Assembly: GCA_017305135.1 (NCBI GenBank)
Contig: JAFKNA010000005.1
Coordinates: 186,001-250,000 of the forward strand
DNA length: 64,000 nt
Source of the DNA: Lysobacterales bacterium
Lineage (GTDB): Bacteria > Pseudomonadota > Gammaproteobacteria > Xanthomonadales > Rhodanobacteraceae
Reading direction: 5' to 3'
Positions 31,279 to 39,856 of the stretch are shown one piece after another; positions within the stretch are counted from its first letter, which is position 1, and every line of letters starts with the position of its first letter. A program made the translations under genes and the position numbers. The notes under the pieces were generated by a model, which was given only the letters and a program-made list of their open reading frames with translations, did not search any database and was not told the DNA's origin.

Positions 31279-33810
31279 CTACTCGAAGCCATCCCGGAAG
31301 ATGCTGTCATCGTTGTCAAACAGGCGCGCGGTGGTTTCGATCAGGCCGGAACTGTAGCGACCGTCGCCGACGCGTCCCCGCGCGCGCAGGAAGTAGGCCT
31401 GGTTGGCGGGCGGGGTGAAGCCGGGCAGGCGCCAGCCGCCGGACACCCGCTGCATGGTGCCGACGGGCATGAAGCCGCCGGGCCAGCCGGGGTAGGAAAG
31501 CAGCAATTCCGGAGGCAGCAGAAGTTCCGGCCCGGCGCCGGAGCGCCGCCATAGCGCTGTTCCGTTCTTCACGCTCAGGGATTGCAGCGCGGCTTGCGGC
31601 GTGGAGAAGCGCGCGATGCGGTTGCGCGGCTGGCCGTCGAACTGCGTAAAGGCACCGCTCACCAGTACCTTGCCGTCCACCTGCACGGCCAGGCCCTTCA
31701 CCCAGTCGTTGGCTCCGGGATCGAAGCCGGTATCGAGGCTGCCGTCCGGGTTCAGGCGCGCGATATGGCCGCGCGACAGGCCGCCGATCTGGGTGAACTC
31801 CCCGCTCATCAGCACCTTGCCGTCCAGCTGCATGACCAGGCTGTATACCCGGTCGTTCGCCCCGGGGTTGAAGCCGGCATCGAGGCTGCCGTCCGGGTTC
31901 AAGCGCGCGATGCGGCCACGCGGCTGGCCGCCCATCTGGGTGAAGTTGCCGCCCACCAGCACCTTGCCGTCCGGCTGCACGGCCAAGCTGTACACAACGG
32001 CGTTGGTCCCGGGGTTGAAACCGGCGTCGAGGCTGCCGTCCGGGTTCAGGCGCGCGATGCGGTTGCGCTGCTGGCCGCCGAGCTGAGTGAAGTCGCCGCC
32101 CACAAGCACCTTGCCGTCCGACTGCACGGCCAGGCTGTACACGGCCGCGTCGGCCCCGGGGTTGAAGCCGGCGTCGAGGCCGTCGTTCGGGGTCAATCGC
32201 GCGATACGGCCGCGCGCCTGGCCCGCGATCTGGGTGAAGAAACCGGCCACCAGCACCGCGCCATCCGGCTGCAGGGCCAAGCTTTCCACCCAGTCGTTGG
32301 CTCCGGGGTTGATGCCGGCATCGAGGCTGCCGTCCGGGTTCAGGCGCGCGAGATAGCCGCGCGTCTCGCCGCCGATCTGGGTGAACCTACCGCCCACCAG
32401 CACCCTGCCGTCCGGCTGCACGGCCAGGCAGGACACCCCCGCGTTGGCCCCAGGGTTGAAGGCATCGAGGCTGCCGTCGGGCTTCACCCGTGCGATGCGG
32501 TTCCGCAACTGGCCGTTGACCTGGGTGAACTCGCCTCCCACCAGCACCTTGCCGTCCGGCTGCACGGCCAGGCTGTACGCGGCTGCGTTGGCATTTGGCT
32601 TCAAGGTCGCATCCGGCGTGCCATCCGCATTCAGCCTCGCGATGCGGTCGCGCGGCCGCCCACCCATCTGGGTGAACCCGCCGGCCGCCAGCACCTTGCC
32701 ATCCGGCTGCACCGCCACCCTCGCCACCCAGTCATCGGCACCCGGGTTGAACGTGTCGGGGCTGCCGTTGTTGCTGCGCAGCCGCGCAATGCGGTTGCGC
32801 GCCAAGCTGCCGACCGCCGTGAACGCGCCGCCAAGGATGATCCCACCGTCGGCCTGCAGCGCGATGCTGTACACCAGGTCGTTGGCGCCCGGATCGAAGC
32901 CCTCCTCGACCTGCCCGCTGGCGTCCAGCCGCGCGATGCGGTTGCGCGTCTTCGTACCGATGCCGGTGAAATCCCCGCCCACCACGATGGCGCCGTCCGG
33001 CTGTACGACGACGCTGCGCACGCCGCCGTTGAAGGCGGGATGGAAATCCTCGTCCAGTTCGCCATCGGACGTAAGTCGCACCAGGCCCTGCCGCGTGGCG
33101 CCGGCGATCTGGGTGAAGAAGCCGGCCACCAGCACCGCGCCGTCCGGCTGCAGGGCCAGGTCGTGGACCGCATTGTCGGCATCGGGGCGCCAGTCGGGAT
33201 CAAGGCTGCCGTCCGCCTCGAGCCGTGCGAGATAGGCGCGGTTCTGTCCCGCAACCTGGGTGAAGCTGCCGCCAATCAGGATGCGGCCATCGGGCTGCAC
33301 CGCCAGGCTGTGCACCGTGCCGTTGGCGTCCGGATTGAAGCCGGCGTCGAGGCTGCCATCGAGATTGACGCGGGCGATGAAATTGCGCGTCTGCCCGCTG
33401 ACCTGCGTGAAGCTGCCGCCCAGAATGATCCGGCCATCGGGCTGCTGCGCCAGGCGGTATACGTAGCCGTTGACCTGGAGCGTATGCCCGGTAGCGCCGG
33501 GGTCGAGATCGAACGCCTCGTCGTAGCTACCGTCCGGATACAGCCGCGCGAGGTAGTTGCGATCTCTACCCGCGATGTGGGTGAAGCGCCCACCCACCAG
33601 GACCGAGCCATCCTGCTGCACCAGCAGCGCGTGGATTTGCTTGTCGGCATCCGGGCGGTAACCGTCGTCGACCCCTTGCGCGAGCAGCGGCGCGGCGAAG
33701 GCGAACAGGATCAGCGCTGCAATGCAGCGCCACGCCGGCCCGCCAGCGCGCACGTCGGGGCAAGCAGACCCGGCACGACGCCGGTGCATGATGCGGTGGA
33801 ACGGTTCCAT
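31279..33810 (-). CDS. Secreted delta-60 repeat (beta-propeller) protein, copy 2
   Basis: An 843-aa paralogue of the neighbouring gene, with the same order: signal peptide (CIAALILFAFAAPLLAQG), 14 repeat units of about 49 residues, then a shared C-terminal domain with ALWRRSGAGPELLLPPELLLSY and a terminal IFRDGFE. The N-terminal (MEPFHRIMHRRR) and 5'-flanking sequences are homologous to copy 1. So the duplication included about 115 bp upstream. Repeats near the C-terminal half are almost identical at DNA level, suggesting recent unit exchange. ATG at 33810. Confidence 0.88.
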   Translation of the reverse strand: MEPFHRIMHRRRAGSACPDVRAGGPAWRCIAALILFAFAAPLLAQGVDDGYRPDADKQIHALLVQQDGSVLVGGRFTHIAGRDRNYLARLYPDGSYDEAFDLDPGATGHTLQVNGYVYRLAQQPDGRIILGGSFTQVSGQTRNFIARVNLDGSLDAGFNPDANGTVHSLAVQPDGRILIGGSFTQVAGQNRAYLARLEADGSLDPDWRPDADNAVHDLALQPDGAVLVAGFFTQIAGATRQGLVRLTSDGELDEDFHPAFNGGVRSVVVQPDGAIVVGGDFTGIGTKTRNRIARLDASGQVEEGFDPGANDLVYSIALQADGGIILGGAFTAVGSLARNRIARLRSNNGSPDTFNPGADDWVARVAVQPDGKVLAAGGFTQMGGRPRDRIARLNADGTPDATLKPNANAAAYSLAVQPDGKVLVGGEFTQVNGQLRNRIARVKPDGSLDAFNPGANAGVSCLAVQPDGRVLVGGRFTQIGGETRGYLARLNPDGSLDAGINPGANDWVESLALQPDGAVLVAGFFTQIAGQARGRIARLTPNDGLDAGFNPGADAAVYSLAVQSDGKVLVGGDFTQLGGQQRNRIARLNPDGSLDAGFNPGTNAVVYSLAVQPDGKVLVGGNFTQMGGQPRGRIARLNPDGSLDAGFNPGANDRVYSLVMQLDGKVLMSGEFTQIGGLSRGHIARLNPDGSLDTGFDPGANDWVKGLAVQVDGKVLVSGAFTQFDGQPRNRIARFSTPQAALQSLSVKNGTALWRRSGAGPELLLPPELLLSYPGWPGGFMPVGTMQRVSGGWRLPGFTPPANQAYFLRARGRVGDGRYSSGLIETTARLFDNDDSIFRDGFE

Positions 33811-34190
33811 GACGCTCTCCTCGGACGTTTCGGGGGCACCAAGCCGAGCCTCGACGGCAATGCGCCAGCGCAGGGGCGCGACAGCACCTCTGACGACTTC
33901 CGGGTCTGGCGCCGGCGATTACAGCTCTCGTAGTCGTGGCTACGCCCCCAGACGTTTCGCCTGCTCGGACATTCCGGCAATCCGTCCGGGTTCGACACGC
34001 CCCAATGGGACACATGCCGCGGCGTTGCCATTCGGGAAGCAAGGCCCGCTTCCGACATTCGCGCGTAAGGCGTCGCAGGCCCAAACCCCGCCCACGCCGC
34101 CGGGCGGCGTGACGCCCGCTCCGCGGTGTGCTTTCATTGCCGGCGCTGCGCGGCGGGGGCCGCGCCCCGCCCGTCCACCGAGGAACACGC
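33811..34190. other. Intergenic region between divergent delta-60 copy 2 and OPT transporter
   Basis: About 380 bp. Positions 33811-33926 are homologous to the flank of copy 1 (31103-31218), sharing the ATTACAG box near 33921 and 31213. The rest has a GCCGCC-GGGCGGC hairpin near 34098-34112. A good ribosome-binding site (GAGGAA) precedes the OPT start. No gene was found. Confidence 0.5.
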
Positions 34191-36161
34191 ATGAATCCCG
34201 ATTCCGCCGCGGCCAAGCCCGTCGCGCAGCTCACCGCACGCGCGATCATCCTGTCGGTGATCCTCGCCGTGATCCTGGCCGCGGCCAACGCCTACCTTGG
34301 CCTCTTCGCCGGGCTCACCATCGCCACCGCGATCCCGGCGGCGGTGGTGTCGATGGGCGTGCTGCGCCTGCTCGGCGGCGGCACCATCCTCGAGAACAAC
34401 ATCGTGCAGACCGGCGCCTCGGCCGGCTCGTCGATCGCCGCCGGCGTCATCTTCACCATTCCGGCGCTGGTGATCCTCGGCTACTGGCAGGATTTCCGCT
34501 ATTCCTGGGTGCTGGCGATTGCCGGCCTTGGCGGCCTGCTCGGCGTGCTGTTCTCGGTGCCGCTGCGCCGCTCGATGATCGTCGAGGATCCCCTGCCCTT
34601 CCCGGAAGGCAAGGCCGCCGCGGAAGTGCTGAAGGCGGGCGACAATCCCGGACCGGGGCTACGCATCCTCGGCGTCTCCGGCCTGATCGGCGCGGTGGTG
34701 AAGCTCGCCGCGGAAAGCGGCCTGCGCATGATCCCGGACAACGCGGTCGGCGCCGGCTTCCTCGGCAAGTACCTCGGCTATCTCGGCACCAACCTCTCGC
34801 CCGCGCTGCTCGGCGTCGGCTACATCGTCGGCCTCAACGTCGGCATCGTGGTGGTGTCAGGCAGCATCCTGTCCTGGCACATCGCCATCCCGGCGTACTT
34901 CGCCTGGTTCCTGGACACCGACCCGGCGCTCGCCGCCAGCATCGCCGGCGCCAGCGCGGCGGATGCGGCCGGGGCGATCTGGTCGGCGAAGATCCGCTTC
35001 CTCGGCGTCGGCGCGATGCTGATCGGCGGCGTCTGGACGCTGTTCTCGTTGCGCAAGTCGCTTCTCAGCGGGGTGAAGAGCGGCTTCGCCGCGGCGCGCG
35101 CCGGTGCCGGTGCCATCGTCGCCGAGACCGAGCGCGACATCCCGATGAAGTGGATGCTGATCGCACTGGTGGCGTTCACCATCCCGCTCGGCCTCCTCTA
35201 CCACGCCATCGTCGCAGCCGACCCCAGCATCACGCACGGCTGGCCGATCAGCGTGACTATGACCGTGATCATGATCGTCGCCGGTTTCCTGTTCGTGTCC
35301 GTGTCGGCCTACCTCGCGGGCCTGGTCGGCTCGTCCAACAACCCGGTCTCGGGCATCACCATCGCCACGATCCTGTTCGCCGCGGTGGTGCTGATGCTGA
35401 TGCTCGGGCGCGATTCCTCGATCGGCGCGGTGGCGGCAATCATGATCGGCGCGGTGGTGTGCTGCGCGGCAGCGGTCGGCGGCGACAACCTGCAGGACCT
35501 CAAGGCCGGCTACCTGGTCGGCGCGACGCCGTGGAAACAGCAGTTGATGCTGATGATCGGCGCGTTCTCGTGCGCGCTGATCATGGCGCCGGTGCTGAGC
35601 CTGCTCGCCACCGCCTATGGCATCGGCGCGCCGACCGAAGCGCATCCGAACCCGCTGTCCGCGCCGCAGGCGACGCTCATGGCCTCGGTGGCGCAGGGCC
35701 TCTTCGGCGGCGAGCTGCCGTGGACCTTCATCGGCTTTGGCGTGCTGGTCGGTGCCGCGATCATCGGCTTCGACGAGTGGCTGAAGGCGCGCGGCTCGCA
35801 GTTCCGCGTGCCGGTATTGGCCGCGGCCATCGGCATCTATCTGCCGCTGGAGTTGATGGTGCCGATCTTCGTCGGTGGGCTGCTGTCCTGGCTGGTCGAA
35901 CGCCGCCACGGCATCGACTCGCGCGACGAGGCCGCGCGCGACCGCATCCATCGGCCGGGCACGCTGTTCGCCGCCGGACTCATCACCGGCGAGGCGCTGA
36001 TGGGCATCGCCATCGCCATCCCGATCGTGGTCAGCGAGCGCGCCGACGTGCTGGCATTGCCCGCGGCGCTTCATTTCAACCAGTGGATTGGACTCGCGGT
36101 GCTCGCCATGGTGGGCTGGCTGCTGTACCGCACTGGGGCGAAGCAGCAGGCGGGCGACTGA
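34191..36161 (+). CDS. OPT family oligopeptide transporter
   Basis: An integral membrane protein of 656 aa with about 14-16 hydrophobic helices. It contains the OPT family's ILSVILAVILAAANAYLGLFAGLTIATAIPAAVVSMG and the conserved NNIVQTGASAGSSIAAGVIFTIPAL; also PEGKAAAEVL and SSNNPVSGITIATILFAAVVLMLML. OPT proteins import oligopeptides or metal-peptide chelates into the cytoplasm by proton symport. The specific substrate cannot be told. It stands alone, transcribed divergently from the delta-60 genes. ATG at 34191 with GAGGAA 7 nt upstream. Confidence 0.93.
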   Translation: MNPDSAAAKPVAQLTARAIILSVILAVILAAANAYLGLFAGLTIATAIPAAVVSMGVLRLLGGGTILENNIVQTGASAGSSIAAGVIFTIPALVILGYWQDFRYSWVLAIAGLGGLLGVLFSVPLRRSMIVEDPLPFPEGKAAAEVLKAGDNPGPGLRILGVSGLIGAVVKLAAESGLRMIPDNAVGAGFLGKYLGYLGTNLSPALLGVGYIVGLNVGIVVVSGSILSWHIAIPAYFAWFLDTDPALAASIAGASAADAAGAIWSAKIRFLGVGAMLIGGVWTLFSLRKSLLSGVKSGFAAARAGAGAIVAETERDIPMKWMLIALVAFTIPLGLLYHAIVAADPSITHGWPISVTMTVIMIVAGFLFVSVSAYLAGLVGSSNNPVSGITIATILFAAVVLMLMLGRDSSIGAVAAIMIGAVVCCAAAVGGDNLQDLKAGYLVGATPWKQQLMLMIGAFSCALIMAPVLSLLATAYGIGAPTEAHPNPLSAPQATLMASVAQGLFGGELPWTFIGFGVLVGAAIIGFDEWLKARGSQFRVPVLAAAIGIYLPLELMVPIFVGGLLSWLVERRHGIDSRDEAARDRIHRPGTLFAAGLITGEALMGIAIAIPIVVSERADVLALPAALHFNQWIGLAVLAMVGWLLYRTGAKQQAGD

Positions 36162-36210
36162 CGGCCCTGCATCATCGGGGTGCGCCGCGTGGCAACGCGG
36201 CGCACACCAT

Positions 36211-37104
36211 TCACCGGCGCCGTCGCAGCCACAGCCACGGCACCTGCAACACGAAGCGCAGCCAGAGTGCCAACCACACCAGCGCGCGCAGCAGGGGATT
36301 CCTCGCCGCGGGATCGAATCGCGTGAAATAGCGCCAGAAGCCGCGATGCTTGTGCCAGGCGACGAACACCGGGCGGTGGCGACTCGATCCGCCCTGGGCA
36401 TGGCTCACCGGCACGCCACCGGCGATCGCGACGCGCCAGCCGGCGTCGCGCAGGCGGCGGCAGAGGTCGAGATCCTCGGCATGGAGGAAATAGGCCGGAT
36501 CGAAGCCGCCCACGGCGTCGAAGGCCTCGCGGCGAACCAGCATCAGCGCGCCGGACACCGCTTCCACCTCCTCGACCGCAGCGGCCACCGCAGCGGCCGG
36601 CATCTCGACCCCCGCCAAGGCCGGCCAACGCGCTTCGAGGCGTGCGAGTCCGGATGCCGCCATGATGACGCGGCGCAAGCTCGGTTCGCGGCGTCGGTTG
36701 CCGCGCGCCGGCTTGCCATCGGGAGCACAGACCCTGGCGCCGACCAGGGCGAGCCGCGCGTCGCCGGCGAGCACCCGGCGCAGCCCTGAAACCGCGCTGG
36801 CCGGCAGCGTGCAGTCGGGATTCTGGAACAGCAGGGCGTCGCCCTGCGCCAGCGCAGCGCCGCGGTTGCAGGCGGTGCCGAAGCCGAGGTTGGAGCCGTT
36901 GCGGACCAGGCGCAGCCGCTGGTCGGCCGCGTGCGCGGCGGCGACGCGCGCCGGCTCGCCATCACGCGAGGCGTTGTCGAGCACCAGCACCTCGACCGCG
37001 GCGTCCTGCGCGAGCGCGGAGGCCACGGCATCGCCCAGCAAGGGTCCGCTGTCGGCGGCGACGATGATGATGCTGGTGAGGCCGGCGACGAGGTCGGCGG
37101 CCAC
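36211..37104 (-). CDS. GT2-family glycosyltransferase (rhamnosyltransferase-like)
   Basis: A 297-aa GT-A fold enzyme. It begins LTSIIIVAADSGPLLGDAVASAL, has DNASRDGE, then NLGFGTACNRGAALAQGDALLFQNPDCTLP with the metal-binding NPD (DxD-like) motif. FDPAYFLHAEDLDLCRRLRDAGW is the ED motif typical of the WsaF/rhamnosyltransferase branch of GT2. A hydrophobic C-terminal segment (LVWLALWLRFVLQVPWLWL) may attach it to the membrane. The start is GTG at 37104, 8 nt after the preceding gene. Last gene of the operon. Confidence 0.88.
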   Translation of the reverse strand: MAADLVAGLTSIIIVAADSGPLLGDAVASALAQDAAVEVLVLDNASRDGEPARVAAAHAADQRLRLVRNGSNLGFGTACNRGAALAQGDALLFQNPDCTLPASAVSGLRRVLAGDARLALVGARVCAPDGKPARGNRRREPSLRRVIMAASGLARLEARWPALAGVEMPAAAVAAAVEEVEAVSGALMLVRREAFDAVGGFDPAYFLHAEDLDLCRRLRDAGWRVAIAGGVPVSHAQGGSSRHRPVFVAWHKHRGFWRYFTRFDPAARNPLLRALVWLALWLRFVLQVPWLWLRRRR

Positions 37105-37112
37105 GGAGGCGT

Positions 37113-38975
37113 TCAGACCGCGCCGAGCAGCTTGTCGCCCTGCTCGCGCGCATGGTTCCAGAGCGCCGGCCAGGCCTCCCAGGCGGCAGCGAGTGCGGCC
37201 GTTTCCTCGCGCAGCGCCCGCGCGCAGCCCGCCTCGTCGATGTTTTCCGGCCAGTCACCCAGGCGTGGCGGGGCCTTGCCGATCAGCGCCTTGCCGTTCG
37301 CCTCGATAATGGAGCGCACGTCCGCCTGCCAGTAGATCGGCGCGTCCTGCGCCGCGTCGTACTGCTGCTGCAGGCGCTCGACGAGGTCGGCACGCGCATA
37401 GGCGAGATATTCGCGGAGCTGGCGCAGGCATCCCGCCTCATCGGCGCCGCCGATGTCGCGCAGGTGCGCGGCGAGCAGGCCCAGCCGCTGCGCCGGATCG
37501 GCGGCATTGAATTCGGGCAGCTGGCGGCGCACGAAATCGCCGACGAAATAGTTGAAGCGCGGCGTGCTCGCGGCAAGGGTATGCGGCGATCGCTTGCGCG
37601 CCTTCTCCTGCACGTGGCCGATGGCGAGCGGCAGTTCGAGCACCAGCGCGCCGGGATGGAGGAGCTCGGTCACCCGCGAGAACAGCGAATCCTCGCCCCG
37701 CCCGAAGGGGTTGGTGCAGGGCAGCAGCACCGAGTTGTCGAGCATGAACGGCGTGAAGGAGGCCGCACCCGCGGCGCGCGCCTGCCGGTAGCCGTACCAG
37801 ATGCTGCCGACCTCGACGTTGCGCAGGTAACTTTCGCGGTCGCGCACGAGGGCCGCGCGCGCTTCGGCCGGAAGCTGGTACAGCCACACGCCGGACTCGG
37901 TGCGCGAACTGCCATACGCGCCATGGTGGCTGGCGAGGATCGGCGCATTGCCGCGCAGGTGATCGAGACGGCTCAGCGCCAGGCCTCGCAGCGAGCCGCG
38001 CTCGATGGCGTAGTCGGGACTCTGCACGACATCGCCGAGCGCGTGCCCGGCGACGGCCAGGTGCAGTTCGAAGGGATCGGCCTCGACCGCCTCGCCGGCA
38101 GCGAGGGCGTGCTCGATGCTGCGATGGAAGCCCGTATACGCCGCGGGCGAGGGATCGGGATCCAGCCCGCTGCGTGCGCCTTCCGGCCTGCGCAGCGGCA
38201 GTCGATGATCGTCGTCGAGCAGCGCCAGGCGCGCACCGGCGGAGAGCAGCAGGGCCAGGTTCCAGCCGCGGCCGCCGCCGAAGCGGCCAGCCTCGCCGGA
38301 GCCGATCAGCCGCGGCAGCACCGCGGCCGCCTGCGGGACCGCCCGCGCCAGCGAGGCGACGAGCCGCTCGCGCTCGGCATGGCCGATGTAGGTCAGCTTG
38401 CAGCCGGTGGCGCGCGCGAACTCACGCAGGAGGTCGCGGTGGCGGTTGGCGGCGGCTTCGCTGGCGGAGTCGTCCAGCACGACGTAATGGCGGCTGGCAC
38501 GATGGCGACGCTCGTAGTCGGCCAGCGAAGCGAGGAGTTGGGCGAGCTGATCGGGACGATCGCAGGCGCGGATGAAGACCGCGCGCAGCGGCGCCGGCTC
38601 GCGCCCTTGGGCGGCGCCGACGCGCTGCAGGAAGTCACGGTCGGAGACCAGCAGGCCACGCGCGATCAGGCTGTCGAGCACGCGCCTGACGGCGTCGCGC
38701 TGCGCATCGAGGCCCGGCAGCGTGGCGAGGAGGCGCGCCAGGTGCTCGTCCAGGCTGCGGAACTCGCGGCTCTGGTCGAGCGCCTGCAGCACCTGGAAGG
38801 TCATGACGTGGGTTTCGCCGCTGCGCTTGACCTGGAAGATGCACTCGTTGTTCGACAACGAGGCCACCACGCCGTCTTCGGAGGCGTAGAGCGGCGCATT
38901 GGAATCCGGCCGCGGCACGGGCGCCGATGCGGCGAAGGTGCCGTAATCGATCTGTTGATTGAGGGTGCTGTTCAT
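37113..38975 (-). CDS. PqqD-like domain fused to GT-A-like glycosyltransferase, unusual
   Basis: A 620-aa protein in the glycan operon. Residues about 30-115 (ASEDGVVASLSNNECIFQVK ... MTFQVLQALDQSREFRSLDEHLARL ... SLIARGLLVSD) look like a PqqD/RRE-type winged helix. From about 130 a GT-A-like domain follows: RAVFIRACDRPDQLAQLLASL, YVVLDDSASE, and the DxD-like LLDDDHRLP (254-256). The C-terminal 300 residues (FNYFVGDFVRRQLPEF, IYWQADVRSIIEA) are unassigned. The ATG at 38975 overlaps the methyltransferase stop (ATGA). Domain assignments are by motif only; function is inferred as a sugar transfer step. Confidence 0.6.
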   Translation of the reverse strand: MNSTLNQQIDYGTFAASAPVPRPDSNAPLYASEDGVVASLSNNECIFQVKRSGETHVMTFQVLQALDQSREFRSLDEHLARLLATLPGLDAQRDAVRRVLDSLIARGLLVSDRDFLQRVGAAQGREPAPLRAVFIRACDRPDQLAQLLASLADYERRHRASRHYVVLDDSASEAAANRHRDLLREFARATGCKLTYIGHAERERLVASLARAVPQAAAVLPRLIGSGEAGRFGGGRGWNLALLLSAGARLALLDDDHRLPLRRPEGARSGLDPDPSPAAYTGFHRSIEHALAAGEAVEADPFELHLAVAGHALGDVVQSPDYAIERGSLRGLALSRLDHLRGNAPILASHHGAYGSSRTESGVWLYQLPAEARAALVRDRESYLRNVEVGSIWYGYRQARAAGAASFTPFMLDNSVLLPCTNPFGRGEDSLFSRVTELLHPGALVLELPLAIGHVQEKARKRSPHTLAASTPRFNYFVGDFVRRQLPEFNAADPAQRLGLLAAHLRDIGGADEAGCLRQLREYLAYARADLVERLQQQYDAAQDAPIYWQADVRSIIEANGKALIGKAPPRLGDWPENIDEAGCARALREETAALAAAWEAWPALWNHAREQGDKLLGAV

Positions 38976-39856
38976 CGTGAGGGTTTGCGGCGCCACCAGC
39001 GTCGGGCCGCTTCCGGCTCGCCCGCCGCACGCAGCCGCGCGAGTTCGGCTTCCAGTTCGGCGATGCGCTGGCCGGCGGCCATGTTCTTGCGGATCTCGTG
39101 ATTGTAATGGGCGTACACCGATTCCTCGCCATCGCCGAACAGCGACAGGCCGGGGAGCGCGCCGGGAAGCTCCCGCTTCGCGCACACCGCGACGAAGTAC
39201 ATCGGGGCGTAGCCGAACCCTTCCTCGAGGCGCGCCCCGCCCTCGCGCGCGGTCGCCGCCTGCGGCGCGCCGCCCGCCGCATCGAGCGGCCAGATCGCGG
39301 ACTGGAACAGGAGCTTCTGGCCGTAGAGCCTGACATGGGAAAAATGCGCGGCGAGGAGGTCGATGAACTCCTGGCGGTAGAGCTCGCGCACGTGGAACTC
39401 GTTGCGGAATCCGGCAAGCTCGCTGTAGACGTGCTTGTCCGGCGAGGAAATGACCAGGACACCATCGTCGGCGAGCACGCGGGCGAAGCCGGCGACGAGT
39501 TCCTCCTGGGCGTCCAGATGCTCAAGGGTCTCGAACGAGACGACCAGGTCGAAGGCGTGCGCCGTGAACGGCAGCGCCGCGGCATCGCCGCACTCGTAGC
39601 GGAGGTTCGGAACGTTCGCGTAGCGCGCGCTGGCATGCGCGATGCTGGCGGGGTCGATATCCAATCCGGTGACGCTGGCGGCGACTCCGGCCAGCAGCGC
39701 CGACCCATAGCCCTCGCCACACGCGGCGTCGAGCACCTTCCTGCCGGCGGCCAGCGGCCTGGCGAAGGCGTAGCGGTGCCAGTGCTCGTACCAGATCTCG
39801 CGCACGCACTCGGGCGTGAAGCGCTCACCGGTGAAGGGCAGGGCCGGATCGTTCAT
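38972..39856 (-). CDS. SAM-dependent class I methyltransferase
   Basis: A 294-aa protein with the SAM-binding motif I VLDAACGEGYGSALLAG (about 41-57), motif II LDIDPASIAHA and post-motif FDLVVSFETLEHLDAQEELV. It belongs to the methyltransf_11/23 type. The C-terminus (about 250-294) is a short coiled coil (IAELEAELARLRA) that could dock it to a partner. Position between Wzt and the fusion glycosyltransferase suggests a glycan methylation or terminal-capping step, as in ABC-exported polysaccharides with methylated termini. ATG at 39856, overlapping wzt by 4 nt. Confidence 0.88.
   Translation of the reverse strand: MNDPALPFTGERFTPECVREIWYEHWHRYAFARPLAAGRKVLDAACGEGYGSALLAGVAASVTGLDIDPASIAHASARYANVPNLRYECGDAAALPFTAHAFDLVVSFETLEHLDAQEELVAGFARVLADDGVLVISSPDKHVYSELAGFRNEFHVRELYRQEFIDLLAAHFSHVRLYGQKLLFQSAIWPLDAAGGAPQAATAREGGARLEEGFGYAPMYFVAVCAKRELPGALPGLSLFGDGEESVYAHYNHEIRKNMAAGQRIAELEAELARLRAAGEPEAARRWWRRKPSR

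Noticed and set aside
28800-33600. Regular repeats of about 147 bp, considered as CRISPR or minisatellite
   Set aside because: The period is a whole number of codons and the units are translated delta-60 repeats; there are no spacers or cas genes.
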